From: Amyloporia xantha
Taxonomy: Eukaryota; Basidiomycota; Agaricomycetes; Polyporales; Adustoporiaceae
NCBI GenBank assembly: GCA_036971615.1
Contig: JAYKKR010000003.1
Location: forward strand, 1,302,001 to 1,366,000
Direction: 5' to 3'
DNA: 64,000 nucleotides
Positions 10,813-21,872 of the stretch are shown one piece after another. The translations under genes and the position numbers were made by a program. The stretch's first letter is position 1. Every line of letters starts with the position of its first letter. Under the pieces are notes generated by a model. It made no database searches. It worked only from the letters and a program-made list of their open reading frames with translations, and had not been told where the DNA came from.

Positions 10813-12455
10813 CATCAGGAAAAACACTTTTGCTCTAGGTTCACCTGGGTCACTCTGGCAGACCTGAGATTTCTCAGGTTGTCTCAGGTCATCTCAGGTT
10901 ACCCCAGGTCAACTTGGGTGGCTTTGAGGTTTTTTGACATCTCTCTTACTCAGTGATTTTGTGTAATTTTGCACTCTGAACCATGTCATAATATTTGCAG
11001 ACAGTTTGGTATATATATGTATCCAACCATTTACACCAAATGTAGTTGTTTGTCAATTGAATGCTAAGCCATTCACTTTACCAGTAGTGAGAACTATTAC
11101 TAACAAATATATCATAGAATATGAGCAGTATGAAGACAGAACAATTTTTCTCCACCAGCAATCTGTGCTTAAGCCATCTGGGAGTAGAATTGTTCTCACA
11201 ATAGAGAATACAAGTGGACAAATAGTTACTATGAAAAAGAGCAATGGTAAGGTGGTATTGACACAGTATAGCACTTAGAATATGTATTCTGTACATTCTA
11301 ATTAATACAAAAGTCCAGAGCCAGGGATAGAATGAGCAATATTGAGGTAACAGAGGCTTTAAATGTAAGAAATGAGCGTGTTATGATGCACTGGTTAAAG
11401 GTCATGTGACCTTCCATATAAGGAAGCGTGCCCCGGCACGCTTCCTTATTGGGAAGGTCACATGACATTCACATGATCTGCCACGTCTTCATTCCACAGC
11501 AGTCACTGCGCTCATTTCTCTTCTAACTCCTTCACTCTCGCCTTTGCTGTCCTGCTGTCACTTCTACTTTGGCTTCCTCTGGTCTATTTATCTCTTCTCT
11601 AATCTTCTGGGTGCTCATCTGGTCTGTTGCCTTACTTATATAATCTAAGCTATCTCTGGGCTGGCATGAGGAGTAACACTTCACAGGACTGGTTGGATGC
11701 TGTTGACCTGAAAGGCGATATGTGTGTGTCTTCTTTCTTTATCTCCAACTATAGTCTTACTTATCAGTACTGACTATAGCCATACAGTGACAGCACAAAG
11801 TAAGTCTACTCATCTTTTCAATGCTGATGCTGATGTATCACAGTGCATGACAGATATTACTTGTACTCAGTGTGCACGCTCTCTCTCTGTGAGAAGTTGT
11901 AGCAATTGGTGAGTGGACATGTCTAAGCTTATATTGATCTTCCATTCATACTTCAATCTCTCAGCTGTTCTTAAACTTCACAATTCTTTTCACCATCTGC
12001 CTATGCTCCAATTCTGTCTGAGATTGTAATGTGAGTAACTCTGTTTCTTTGCTTTTGAAGCTCTCATTACTGAAACTTATTATATCATATTGATAGTAAT
12101 GAATGGTAAGTATCTTGCATATTTCTCCTTCTAGTATTTCACAAATATATGTTACATTTATTTGTGTCACATCTGTATTGTATTATATCTGAATATATTT
12201 ATATGCTGTCTTTCATAAGTGTAAAATGAAGTGATTCCAAGGATATTGAGACTGAAATATGGTATATCCTGAGTCAACCTAGGACTGACCTCAGGTCTGA
12301 CTCAGGTCAACCTGGGTTCCAAAACCTAAATAACTTTTCTCTGAGAGCAACCTGGGTTGCTCTGAGTGCTCTGAGTACTCTGGGTGCTCTGAGTGCCCTA
12401 GGGCAGCCTAGGTCACTCCTAGGTCAACCTAGGGCCAAAGGGGTTTTTCCTGATG
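10813..12455. mobile_element. TIR element 1, non-autonomous, inserted in the RE-A integrase
   Basis: Begins CATCAGGAAAAAC and ends GTTTTTCCTGATG, a perfect 13-bp terminal inverted repeat. It is flanked by AA (10811-10812 and 12456-12457), a likely 2-bp target duplication. Removing it with one AA restores the integrase frame through its conserved D-N-G motif. Both subterminal regions hold arrays of short related phrases (CTCAGGT, AGGTCAACCTGGG, GCTCTGAG). The 1643-bp interior is AT-rich with no ORF above about 90 codons and no visible transposase. A 2-bp duplication with subterminal repeats fits CACTA-like behaviour, but the ends do not read CACTA. Family unassigned. Confidence 0.85.
11401..11466. 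repeat. 66-bp near-perfect palindrome inside TIR element 1
   Basis: Arms 11401-11432 and 11435-11466 are inverted copies with about two mismatches and a 2-nt centre. They contain GTCATGTGACCTTCC and AAGGAAGCGTGCC. As RNA or single-stranded DNA it would form a long hairpin. Confidence 0.85.
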
Positions 12456-12580
12456 AACAATCTCCTCCACCGCTCCCCACCGACACAGCAGCTCCTCGTA
12501 GATGAAGTTTCCAATCGTCACTCCTGTCTCCTTCCGCAGCATCCGCCATTCTGGGTAAGATGACAGGGAACAACGCGCTT
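12456..12580 (-). pseudogene. RE-A integrase, middle fragment between two insertions
   Basis: 125 bp of integrase core left between the two TIR elements. The minus-strand translation includes ARCSLSSYPEWRMLRKETG and EELLCRWGAVEEIV, which lead straight into the D-N-G motif on the far side of element 1. Both ends coincide with the 2-bp duplications. Confidence 0.85.
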
Positions 12581-15270
12581 CATCAGGAAAAACCCTATTA
12601 GTCCCAGGCTGCTCTAAGAGCATCCTAGAGTATCTGGGAGACCTCAGAGCATTCAGACTACTCAGAGTAGCCAGAGTGCTCTCAGACTACGTCGACATGA
12701 GATTTATTTCTCAGGTTAACCCAGAGTGACCTCAGAGTTCTCTGAGAGCACTCTGACATGAGCCTGAGTGGTCTTTTGTCGTCTCTCAAACTTCTTGTTT
12801 ATTTGTATTCAAGCACTCTTAAAGTCATATTATTTGTAATGAGAAACAGCCATATATTCATAGATAATATACACAAAAAAGAATCTAGTACTAGCAGCCA
12901 TAATAGCGACCTGCAGTGAGGCATACAAATAATAACTGTCAGAAAATCCTAATAGCATGTTCAGTATACACCAATAAGAAAAGTAGAGCTAAGACGTACA
13001 CAAGATTGACAGAGATAATCTGCTCATTTTGGACAAAATGTAAGGGAATCTGATAAATGGATTCAGACAGAAGCGAACGACTTACATGACATAACTGTAA
13101 TCAGAATCACAATTCACCATTGCCCATGTCTGTAGATACAGTCATGAATTTAGTCCAGCTAAGATATGGAGAAGCAAATGGACGACTTACAGGCCAGGAG
13201 TATTCTCACTGATATACATAACTCACCAATAATTGCAAGTTGTAAGGAAACATAGATTCACACTGAGTGCATGCTATATCTGAAATATATTGGGCATGTC
13301 AGCCTGCAAGAGCAAGACAAATAGAACTTACATTGTTTCACTGTCATACGACGACAGCCAACAGTCAACAGCCAACATTCATAGATGGTTATTTCAATGC
13401 TGATATTACCAGTGGATAGAAAGAGTGTCAGTTATTCATAAATTCAAATGGAAGAAAGAAGATATGGACTTACCTGTGTCTGCAATAACCAACTTACGAC
13501 CCATGCGCTCTGCCAGCGCATCATCATATCCTGAGACAGAACCAGTCAGAGTCCAAGAAATACAGCAACAAGCTACATGTACACCAGAGAGCAGAAGAAC
13601 AGTGGATATGAAAGCTGAAGCAAACAGAAATAGTGAAGTGGCAAGGAAGGAGACGAAGCAGAGTGGTCGTTGAGGAAGAAGAGAAGGAATGACTGTGGCT
13701 GCTTAATTTGGTCAGAGTTTGACGCGGCAGACTGACACCTGTTTTGGGAACCCAGGTTTAGGGTTAGCAGGGACTTGGGCGCATTTGCCCTTCAAGTTCT
13801 CCTCAGCTGTTCCTCCTAGCTGCTACTGCTTGATATCTATTAACTGTACTATCTTGGATCTAAAATACTGTGACTAGGGACTCTATCTTAGTACCTGTGG
13901 CTTTGGGGGTTGTCTAGTTCACTGGGACTTGACTGAGCTTAGACGGTTGTTCTGTCCCTGCTCTGCACTATCTGGTAACTCATGTGAGTCCTCCTTCTCT
14001 CTTCCTTATTCTCCACTCTTGGAGAAGAGTCTCAGGGCTGTCCCATCCTATTCTGTGAAGGTATGAAGGAGTTCTGGGAGATATTGAAGGGTCTTGGATG
14101 GAATGGGCGCTTTTTTGCGATTTTGATTGGGAGATATCTGGGGATCCAATGTGAGTTATCCCTTCTGCTTTTACACCATTCTATTCGCATTGTCAAGCCC
14201 TTCCAGACGAGCCCTTGCTCATCCAAATCCGTCCACTCCTTCCTCCTCTATTTCTCTTTTTCATCAAAAACCTCGTCTTGTCCATATCTCAGGAACCCAT
14301 GGACGGTTTTCTTTGATTGTTGGATAGAATGAAAGCCCTAATTGCAGGCTTTCCGACGATATATACATTGGTGGGTCCGCATCCAGTGGTTTTCGTTCTA
14401 TGGTTGCATGTTGAACGACCTCCTCCTCATGCTCCCATTCCTCATGTGCGTCCTTCTCTATCTATTCCTGCACTGATATATCACATTATTCAACTATCTA
14501 ACACTCCTTTACCTCCCCATTTATCTAGTTACAGTCTCTTTCATTGGCAAGAGTCCAGATTCTCAATTCTGAGATGCGTCTTACTCTGTTTGACCTTTTA
14601 CCTTTGACCTCTGACTTTTGACTGTTAACCATCAGTGAAAGGAAGACCTTGTGGATGTATGGAGTGAATATGAATGAAGGAGAGGAGATGACTGTAGCTG
14701 CACAGAGATGAGTACACGTATTATATCCCTACTTTTGCTCCTTTCTGATACAAGTATGCTCTTTCTTCTTTCTCTCACCACTATATTCCTGCTATTCAGC
14801 AGCTCTTTGTGCTAATTCTGTATGAATGTACATTTCTTATTTCAGTATCTCCATTTTAGCCAGTACGACAGATCGCCTTCACATGTATTTAACTTAAATC
14901 ATTCTAATAAAACCTATAAAGTGAATAGAATGATAGTAAGTAGTAGGATACTATAGCTATTTCATAGCCAGTAGAAAATATAGCTCAAATAATGCATATC
15001 AGAGATGCCAGCAATTTATTATGCAAACAAGTGAGAAAACAATCTATTTGCATATTATACTGTTCAGAAATAATGTATTATAGCTTTATAAATATACTAC
15101 TGTCTCACAAAGAAACACAAGCTAGCCTAGGATGCTCTGAGAAATCTAAAATATCTCAGAGAAACTCAGGTTTACCTGAGATGCTCTGAGATAACCTGAG
15201 CTACTCTGGGAAACCTCATATATCTCAGAGCACCCTAGGTTACCTCAGAGAAAAAGTGTTTTTCCTGATG
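12581..15270. mobile_element. TIR element 2, non-autonomous, same family, inserted in the RE-A integrase
   Basis: Starts CATCAGGAAAAAC and ends GTTTTTCCTGATG, flanked by TT (12579-12580 and 15271-15272). The termini match element 1 and the subterminal repeats are of the same kind (GCTCTGAG, CTCAGAGCAC, CTGAGATGCTC), but the interior (2690 bp) differs. It is AT-rich with no transposase-sized ORF. Removing it with one TT joins the integrase fragments in frame between H-I-V-Q and A-R-C-S. Confidence 0.85.
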
Positions 15271-15778
15271 TTGGACGATATGCGTGTACCCATATGCTGT
15301 TGGCATGTGCATCGAGTCCATGTGCACCTTCGAAAACAGCCCCCCCGGCATAGGTACCGTCGGTGGGATGTGGTACTTGTGCGCCTTGCGGAGCTGACAC
15401 TCATGGCAGCTTCCCACATACCATTTTACGTCGTGATCGAGACTAACCCACCAGAATCGTTCGAGGAGCCGGGCGCGCACCGTGAAGATCCCCTTGTGCC
15501 CGAGGGATTCATGCGCCTCTTTCATCAGGCCGTACCGTTTCCCTTTCTCCACCACCACCTTGTGCTTCCCTCCTTTATCTTTCTTCCAGAGCCTCCCCTT
15601 TGACAAAGAACTTGCTGGCGTAACGGACGAACGAGGTGAACTGCCTCTCGTCCATTCCTTCCGGCCGCCTCGGGTCTCGTAAAAATTCGTCTACCTTCCG
15701 CACCCTTTCCTCCCGCGCCCCTCCGTTGCTGACCTCTGGGATCTCTACCCCCTCTCCCGCGTCCAGCGACCACACCAT
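15271..15778 (-). pseudogene. RE-A integrase, N-terminal part (zinc-binding domain and start of core)
   Basis: Starts at an ATG that overlaps the reverse transcriptase stop by one base (UGAUG, 15780-15776). It carries the H-H-C-C zinc domain: His pair in HESLGHKG, Cys pair in CHECQLRK. The first core aspartate is in VHMDSMHMP. One frameshift lies near 15598 in an AAAGGGGAGG run. TIR element 2 ends the fragment. Confidence 0.8.
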
Positions 15779-17706
15779 CAGTCCCTCTTCGTCCCTCTTC
15801 CTCCCGGCGTATTCAAGACCTCCATGGTGAACGCGTAGGCCTCGTCAATCCACTCTTCGAAGTCATCTTCCTCTTCCGGGTCTTCCTCTGCTGCCCCCCG
15901 CCGCGAAAGCCCATCCGCCCCCGCATGCCGTTCCCCCGGCACGTGTACCAGCTTGAAGTCGAATAGGAGGATCCCAGCGATCCATCTGTTGATAGTGGCG
16001 TTTGGTTGGATGTCTGGGTTATTTAGCATCCCCTTAATATATTTGGCGTCGACTTCGACGACCAGCTTCTTCACTCCGATAATGTAGATCCGGCACGCTC
16101 GCAGCGCCCGGAACAACCCAAACAGCTCCAGCTTGGCTTGCGAGTATCGGGATTCGCGTTCGTTCCACGTTATGGACCCGAACCGGTTTGGCCTTCTCTT
16201 CCCGTCCTCCCCTTTCTGTAAGATCACGAACCCCACCCCGATCCACGATGAATCCACCGCCAGAATCACCTCCCGTTCTGACCCATAGTCAATCGGGACG
16301 AGCGCGGGCGAGTTGATCACTGCGTCCTTCAGCTTCCGCATAGCGTCCTCCTGCGCCTCCTCCCATACGAAGTCGGCTCCCTTCCGAAGCAGGTCGTTGA
16401 GTGGGCGCGCCATTTTTCCGAAGTCCTTTACGAACATCCGCACCAGCCCGCAGGTCCCCAAAAATCCTCGCACGTTTGTTACCGTCTCGCACCGCGGCCA
16501 ATCCTTGATCTTCTGCACTCGGGACTCCTCCGGGACCCTCCCCTCGTACGTGCATCGGTGCCCTACCACCACCACCTCTGGAACGCACAAATACGCCTTC
16601 TTCCCCGAGAACGTCCCTCCCACGTTCCCGATCCGTTGCAACACCCGATTTACGTTCTGTAGGTGTTCCCACACGAATCGCCTTATTCCTGGGTTCCCCT
16701 CGATTGTCTCATACCCCCCTTCCAGCTCGTACCGGGTCTTTGGCCCTTTAATTGGCACGTCGTCGATGAACGGGACCGTGACATGCGGAATCTCGTCCTG
16801 CAGGATGAAGGTCACATCCCCATGCATAATTTGCGCAGAATTGGTATACCCCATCGGAATCGAGGTCAGCCGAAATGCCCCCAGCGGCATCTGGAACGAG
16901 GTGATGTCCCGAGACCGGGCGTCCAGGGTCCGCTGGTCGAAAGCTACGTATAGGTCCAGGATCCCATAACATCCCCTTCCCCCAAAGGACTCCGCCAAAT
17001 GTTCTACCAGTGGGGGAACCGCCGCGTCCTTGATAGCTACGCCGTTTAGGGGTTGTAGATCGTGCACCAACCGGAGGGACTTCCCGTCTTTCTTTACCAC
17101 GCAGAACCACCTGGACCGGTACGACGAGTTCGAAGGCTCGTACACCCCTGAAGCGATCTTGTCCTTGATGATTTGTACAACCTGATCAAAGATTCCCGGC
17201 GGGATAAAGATGTTCTTCAGCACCCACGGAACGTGTTCCACCGTCGGAATCATGACCGGGTCGAAGTATTCGTCCGAGAACCTTCCCTTCTCCGTCTCGT
17301 CCCAGGCGAACACCCGCTCGTGCTGTCCCACTAAAAAGTCCACCAACTTCACTTCCTCTGGCCACAGGAACCCCCCTCCCCCTACGTCCAACGCCTTCCT
17401 CCGCTCGTCCGTATAACGCCCCTGCGGGTGGAACTCGGGCGGCCGACGAGGCAGTTCCGGTAGGTTCCTCAGGGGGTCCCCTGGCGCTCTTCGCACGATT
17501 CGAAATTCTTCAGGTAGCGTTGTCGCCACCGGCCTTACCTTGTTCGCTACCTTCTTGTAGGCGTACGCATGTACCACCTCGTCTTCTTCTACCCAGAATC
17601 CTTCCTTCCCGCTCCTTCCGCTCCCTTCCGGCACTACAAGTCCCCCCTCCCGCGTTAAGTGTATCCTCTTCTTCCCTGCTCGCACCACCGGTGGTCGTTC
17701 GTTCAT
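15778..17706 (-). CDS. RE-A reverse transcriptase and RNase H polyprotein segment
   Basis: A 642-residue frame counted from the methionine of MNERPPVV. RT signatures: LRLVHDLQPLN, the first catalytic Asp in YGILDLYVAFDQ, and the YxDD box present as F-I-D-D. RNase H signatures: AVDSSWIGVGF, the Glu in YSQAKLELFGLF, the Asp in VEVDAKYIKG, and HVPGERHAGADGLSR. The domain order RT-RNase H before integrase is Ty3/Gypsy. No internal stop is visible, so this part is the best preserved. It ends in an acidic tail and a UGA that overlaps the ATG of the integrase frame. Confidence 0.85.
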   Translation of the reverse strand: MNERPPVVRAGKKRIHLTREGGLVVPEGSGRSGKEGFWVEEDEVVHAYAYKKVANKVRPVATTLPEEFRIVRRAPGDPLRNLPELPRRPPEFHPQGRYTDERRKALDVGGGGFLWPEEVKLVDFLVGQHERVFAWDETEKGRFSDEYFDPVMIPTVEHVPWVLKNIFIPPGIFDQVVQIIKDKIASGVYEPSNSSYRSRWFCVVKKDGKSLRLVHDLQPLNGVAIKDAAVPPLVEHLAESFGGRGCYGILDLYVAFDQRTLDARSRDITSFQMPLGAFRLTSIPMGYTNSAQIMHGDVTFILQDEIPHVTVPFIDDVPIKGPKTRYELEGGYETIEGNPGIRRFVWEHLQNVNRVLQRIGNVGGTFSGKKAYLCVPEVVVVGHRCTYEGRVPEESRVQKIKDWPRCETVTNVRGFLGTCGLVRMFVKDFGKMARPLNDLLRKGADFVWEEAQEDAMRKLKDAVINSPALVPIDYGSEREVILAVDSSWIGVGFVILQKGEDGKRRPNRFGSITWNERESRYSQAKLELFGLFRALRACRIYIIGVKKLVVEVDAKYIKGMLNNPDIQPNATINRWIAGILLFDFKLVHVPGERHAGADGLSRRGAAEEDPEEEDDFEEWIDEAYAFTMEVLNTPGGRGTKRD

Positions 17707-17951
17707 CTTGGGTTCGCGCGGCAAATACGAGGAAACAGAAATGCATTGAGACTGAATATCCTTGCCGATACATGATATGTGCGAATTGTCCAGACGAGAC
17801 GACGACACCCGGGTGCGATTACCCCTCTCTTCTTCCCCCCGCGCAGTGCTCCTCTCCGCCGATTTGCCTGCTCTATCTATCGGGTCGGAAGGGGTATACA
17901 GAGAGTATAAACGTACGAGTGCGTCTCCGCGAGCGTTGCCCGCATCCTTGA

Positions 17952-18604
17952 CTATTGAAAACCCGCCGCGGATGGCTTCCGTCGACCGTTCCGCGGTTTC
18001 GTCACCACCATTACCCGTTCCCCTGTCTCCGGGTCTGTAAGAGTGATTTGTTGTTCGCCGGAGGGGAAGTCCCGCGTTTCGCAAGCGGTCAGAGCAAAGA
18101 AGGGCCGTCCCAGGAGAACTTCGAACGGCGCGTTGTCCAGCACCTGCAGCTGGAGGTACAGGTCAACGCTCCCGAACGTGAAACGTACGTTCTGTGCCTT
18201 CCCGACCGTTTTCACTTGGGCGCTGTTGGCCGTCTCCATCGTAATGGCTTCGTCAGGCTTCAGGACGATCCCTGTCTTCTCCCAGATATCTTTCCGCATG
18301 GCCACGATCTGCGCCCCGCCGTCGAGCACACACTCGCATGTGAACTTCCCTTCGATAACTGGTTCCACCGCTCGCAGCGCCAGGGAGTCGTGCCCGATAC
18401 TCGCCCTCCTTCCGTAACCTGGAAGGTTTCCTTCGCGTCCTCCCAATGGTCCTCGTCGTCGACTTCTACCAGACCGGCGGTGGCTACCCGCGACGTCGTC
18501 ACGTCCCCCTTCACTTCTTTCCGCACCCCTGCCGAGATCGCCAGGACCTCCCCCACCGTCATCTCCACCTTCGTCCCGTAGAGCTTCTTCGTCACTTCCG
18601 CCAC
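17952..18604 (-). pseudogene. RE-A aspartic protease region
   Basis: Retropepsin-like segment. The active-site loop reads L-D-G-G-A-Q-I where the usual motif is D-[ST]-G-A, followed by VLLGRPFF and a beta-rich C-terminal part. The frame changes near 18435, joining an upstream segment that begins MAEVTKKLYG. The substituted D-G-G loop may be a lineage variant or a lesion. It lies between gag and RT, as expected. Confidence 0.75.
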
Positions 18605-20740
18605 CGAGTACCGTTGTTCGATCTCCGTCTGGTACTTGTATTGCCCCGTGGTTCCTCCCGCCCCTTTCCTTCGCTTCCCTTAGCCTTTTCCTCGCTCGTC
18701 CGTGGTATGTTGGCCGCAGGTATCCCCGGCGGTTTCCCCCCCGGGCCCCGCAACGCCGCCCCCGTCCTTGCCCCTGTCTTCTTCACTTCTTCGAACCGCA
18801 CTTCCTTCTTCTTCGCCCGCGCCAACTCTGCTTGGAGAACCCGGACCCTTTCCGACGGATCTTCCTCATCCGACGAACCTTCGTCCCTTGTCTCCACCAT
18901 GTTCACGCCCTCGTATATCTGGAAAAGGTTCGCGGCCAAGTGCGGAGGGGCCTGTCGCTCGTTCCCCGCGACTCGTACCAGTTGCCCAGGGTTCTGGGCG
19001 TGCCACGAGTCCACTCGATCCTTCATGTACTCTCCAGGCAGGCCGCGCGGAACGAACATGCTGTTCGGCAGCCGTACTTTCCCAGTCTCGTCCCGGTAGA
19101 TCTTCCGGTCAAGGATATACTGGAGAATAATCCCGCAGTTCCGCATGAAGTGCTCCGGGTCCCCACAGAAGTTGCACAGGAAGTTGCCCGGCGCTCCTCC
19201 CGCTCCTTGCGCGACCCCTCCCCGGTCCGCGGCGCCCCTCCCGCTCCTCCGCTGCGTCCCGCCAAGAATGCCTGCATCATCTGTATCGTCTGGTTGAAGA
19301 GCGCCAAGTCCACGCCCTCCGTCTTTACCACCGCGGTCGCTGCTGGAGGCGCTGTCGTCCCACTCGTCCCTGCTGTGTCTCTTCCGCCCCCTCCCACGGC
19401 TCCTCCTCCTACTCCCGGGAGGCACTTCTGCGCCACCTTGTGCATTACGTCCATCCCCCACGGGTCGTCCGGGTCGTGGTCGGGTTCTGCGATCTCCGCC
19501 CTCCGGGTAATCGTCCGCAGTTCTTCCTCCCCAAACCCGCGCATGTACACTTCGTCCCTGTGCCGCGCCGCTATCTTGCTCTTCGATATCAGGAAGGCCG
19601 CGACCGGGGAATACTCTCGATAATATGCGGCCTCCTCCCCCCTCGTCCGCACCCCCTTGTCTCGCGCTGACTGTGCTATGCGATCGAGGTCTGCCGCGGT
19701 GTACCTCTTGTCTCCGTCCGCCCCCGGGTACAAGGCCTTCACCCTCGCTTAAACACCAGATACACCCGCCCAGTGGCCCCATCCGCCGTCTTCCATAGTT
19801 CCTCTTGTTCCACCGTCAGGTACTTCAGCGCGTACCGTATCTTCTCTTCTTCCGTTGTAATCCCTGCTGCCGCGCACAGGTCCTCTAGGTCCTCGAAATA
19901 TCGCAGTAGATTGCGCGGTTCCCCGTCGAAGGTCGGCGCCGTCTTCGCCCTCGCACGGGCATGGATGAAGTAGGCATGGCACGCGGGGGTACTGTAGCAC
20001 TCGTCGATTGGGTAGGTGCGGGACGGGCGAGCTCGCTCGTGATGGAGGGAGTGGTATGCTCGCGGGATCTATGTAGGTCGACAGGATGGTAGGCTCGACG
20101 ACCTCGTGTTTGACTCGTACTGAGGGTGGTGCCGAAATCGTTCGTCGGCGTGGACGTTCGGGAGGAACGGGAGATGAGCGGGTTGACGGGGTCGCGGATG
20201 ATTCGGTGACTGATGAGATTGTGGATGTTTCTTCGGTACTCCTTTCTTCCGCCGGTGGCTCGTGGTTTACTGGGGAATGGAGCGGAGGCGAAGGATGTTC
20301 GAGAGATACAGAGCGCGTGTTGCTTTGTGACCGGAAGGGAGGGATTCTGACGTCGAAAGGGTTATCCGAGTCCGAGTCGTCGAACGCGGCCGGTCGGAGG
20401 GGAAAGTGAGGAAGGTCGAGATCTAGTCGGGGGGAGATAGGACTGTTCTGGGCTAAGAGAAGTTCTTGCTGTAGAGTACGGTCTGGCACGGCGATGGTGC
20501 GCGAACGAAGTCTTCGAACTATAAGATTCCCCCTCGCGGTGGGCTCCAATTGTAAGGCTTGGTGCTCCTCCCGCTGTGCGATAAGCACACCTGGAAGGAA
20601 CAGATCAATGAGTCGAAGGGGAAGGGGAGTGAAGACGTTCGCAGCGTCTGGCACGGAGGATGAGCAAGAGAGAAGAGAATTGATTGAGCTAGAGACTCGT
20701 AGGTATATGGGGGACGCTCTATGTGTGCTATCCCAGTCAA
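18592..20740 (-). pseudogene. RE-A gag with CCHC zinc knuckle
   Basis: Proline/serine-rich N-terminal region, then a helical capsid-like part. In the third frame the capsid-like part contains FDGEPRNLLRYFEDLEDLC (about 19890-19950), a phrase typical of basidiomycete Gypsy gags. A nucleocapsid zinc knuckle, C-x2-C-x4-H-x4-C (CNFCGDPEHFMRNC), lies at about 19133-19176. At least two frame changes (around 20000-20060 and 19190) and a stop near 19749 break the frame. The true start is uncertain, as an upstream exon may begin near 20740. Confidence 0.7.
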
Positions 20741-21072
20741 GTCGCAGTCGCAGTCCTAAGTACGCAGTAGATATCCCGAATCGCAGTAAAATGGGTCAAG
20801 CCGCTTGCTCGCCCTCTCGTAGAAGTAAAACGCAGTGTAGCTCCGCTGAGCAAGAAAACCCGGTCGCGTGAAAGTCAAAGTCCCCGTCGCCGCTCGTTCC
20901 AGATGGTAGATGCCCCCCTCCGCCTCGTCCCCCTTCCTCCTATAAACCTCGTCCCGCGTGCGCTGCCACGTCACTCTCCCTCCCGCTTCCTCCCGCTACC
21001 TCCCCTCCGACTCTTCCCCTGACTCACTTATCCTCCTTCCGCGCGCTCTTCCCTCCCTTCGCCTCATTCGCC

Positions 21073-21872
21073 ATGTCTGAGCCCGCCGAACCCACCGACC
21101 CCATCGGTTCCCTCCACGTCTGCCGCTACCTCCTCCTCGTAGACGTGCTTCGCGCTGAATGCGTTGTTGAGCCTTCATTCCGCCCTTCCGATCCGGCTGC
21201 TTGGCTTGCCTGGGCCCACGGAGTGCGCTGGCTGCTGGTCTGTCCACCTTCTCCTTTACTTCTCTTTCCTTCCCCTCACGTCCCGTCCCGCAGCACCTCG
21301 CCTATGAGGCTCGAGCCCAAGCCATAGCCGCGGGGAACCTCACGCTCCCTCCACTCACTGCCTTCGTCACCCTCCGCGAGCTCGTCCACTACATCGACTC
21401 GATCTTCCGCTCCTCCCTGAGCCATCGCGGTGCAGTCCCTTATCCTGGGATCGCCTGGAGCCCCGACGAGGTCCGCTCTAATGCGCAGCGGGACGAAGCT
21501 GGCACTCCGCCTCCCCTCCCGTTGTACACGGAAGAAGCCTTCTGGACCCCTCCCCGCGTCACCGAGGAACGTACCGATGAGGCTTTGGAACGGCTCGAAC
21601 TTATCGCCCGCCAGTTCTCGGACACTCTGGACCGTATGCGTCCCTATCCGCGGGCTTTCGAAGACTTAGAGCACTCGATCCGTGTCGCCGCTCATGCTCT
21701 GGGAGGAAGGGGAGGACGTCGGGAGGGAGGTCCCTCGCGGGCCCGTACCCCTGCGGAGGAGGATTTCCGTTACCACCGGGAGACTATTTATCGTCCCCCG
21801 CGCCACCGCTCGTTCTCTGACGTCGGCGGGGAAGGGCCCGACGCTCCCATCGACTTGTCGACCGTAGATTAG
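21073..21872 (+). CDS. Antisense hypothetical gene at the 5' end of RE-A, running into the LTR
   Basis: Begins MSEPAEPTDP at ATG 21073. An intron at about 21236-21293 (GTCTGTCC...CCCGCAG) splits it after AWLAWAHGVRWLL. The product is about 245 residues: helical, then Arg/Glu-rich, ending APIDLSTVD with TAG at 21870-21872. Its last 50 codons lie within the 331-bp repeat, so the left LTR carries only that tail. Transcription would oppose gag. It shares the W-L-x-W-x3-V signature before the intron with the gene at 9459-10014. Function unknown. Confidence 0.5.

Noticed and set aside
10813..15270. Reading the two TIR elements as giant introns of the integrase
   Set aside because: They have inverted terminal repeats and target duplications, and no GT-AG ends at the junctions.
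18446..19623. Long plus-strand frames opposite to RE-A gag
   Set aside because: GC-rich shadow frames. Low-complexity Pro/Arg/Ser translation without homology.
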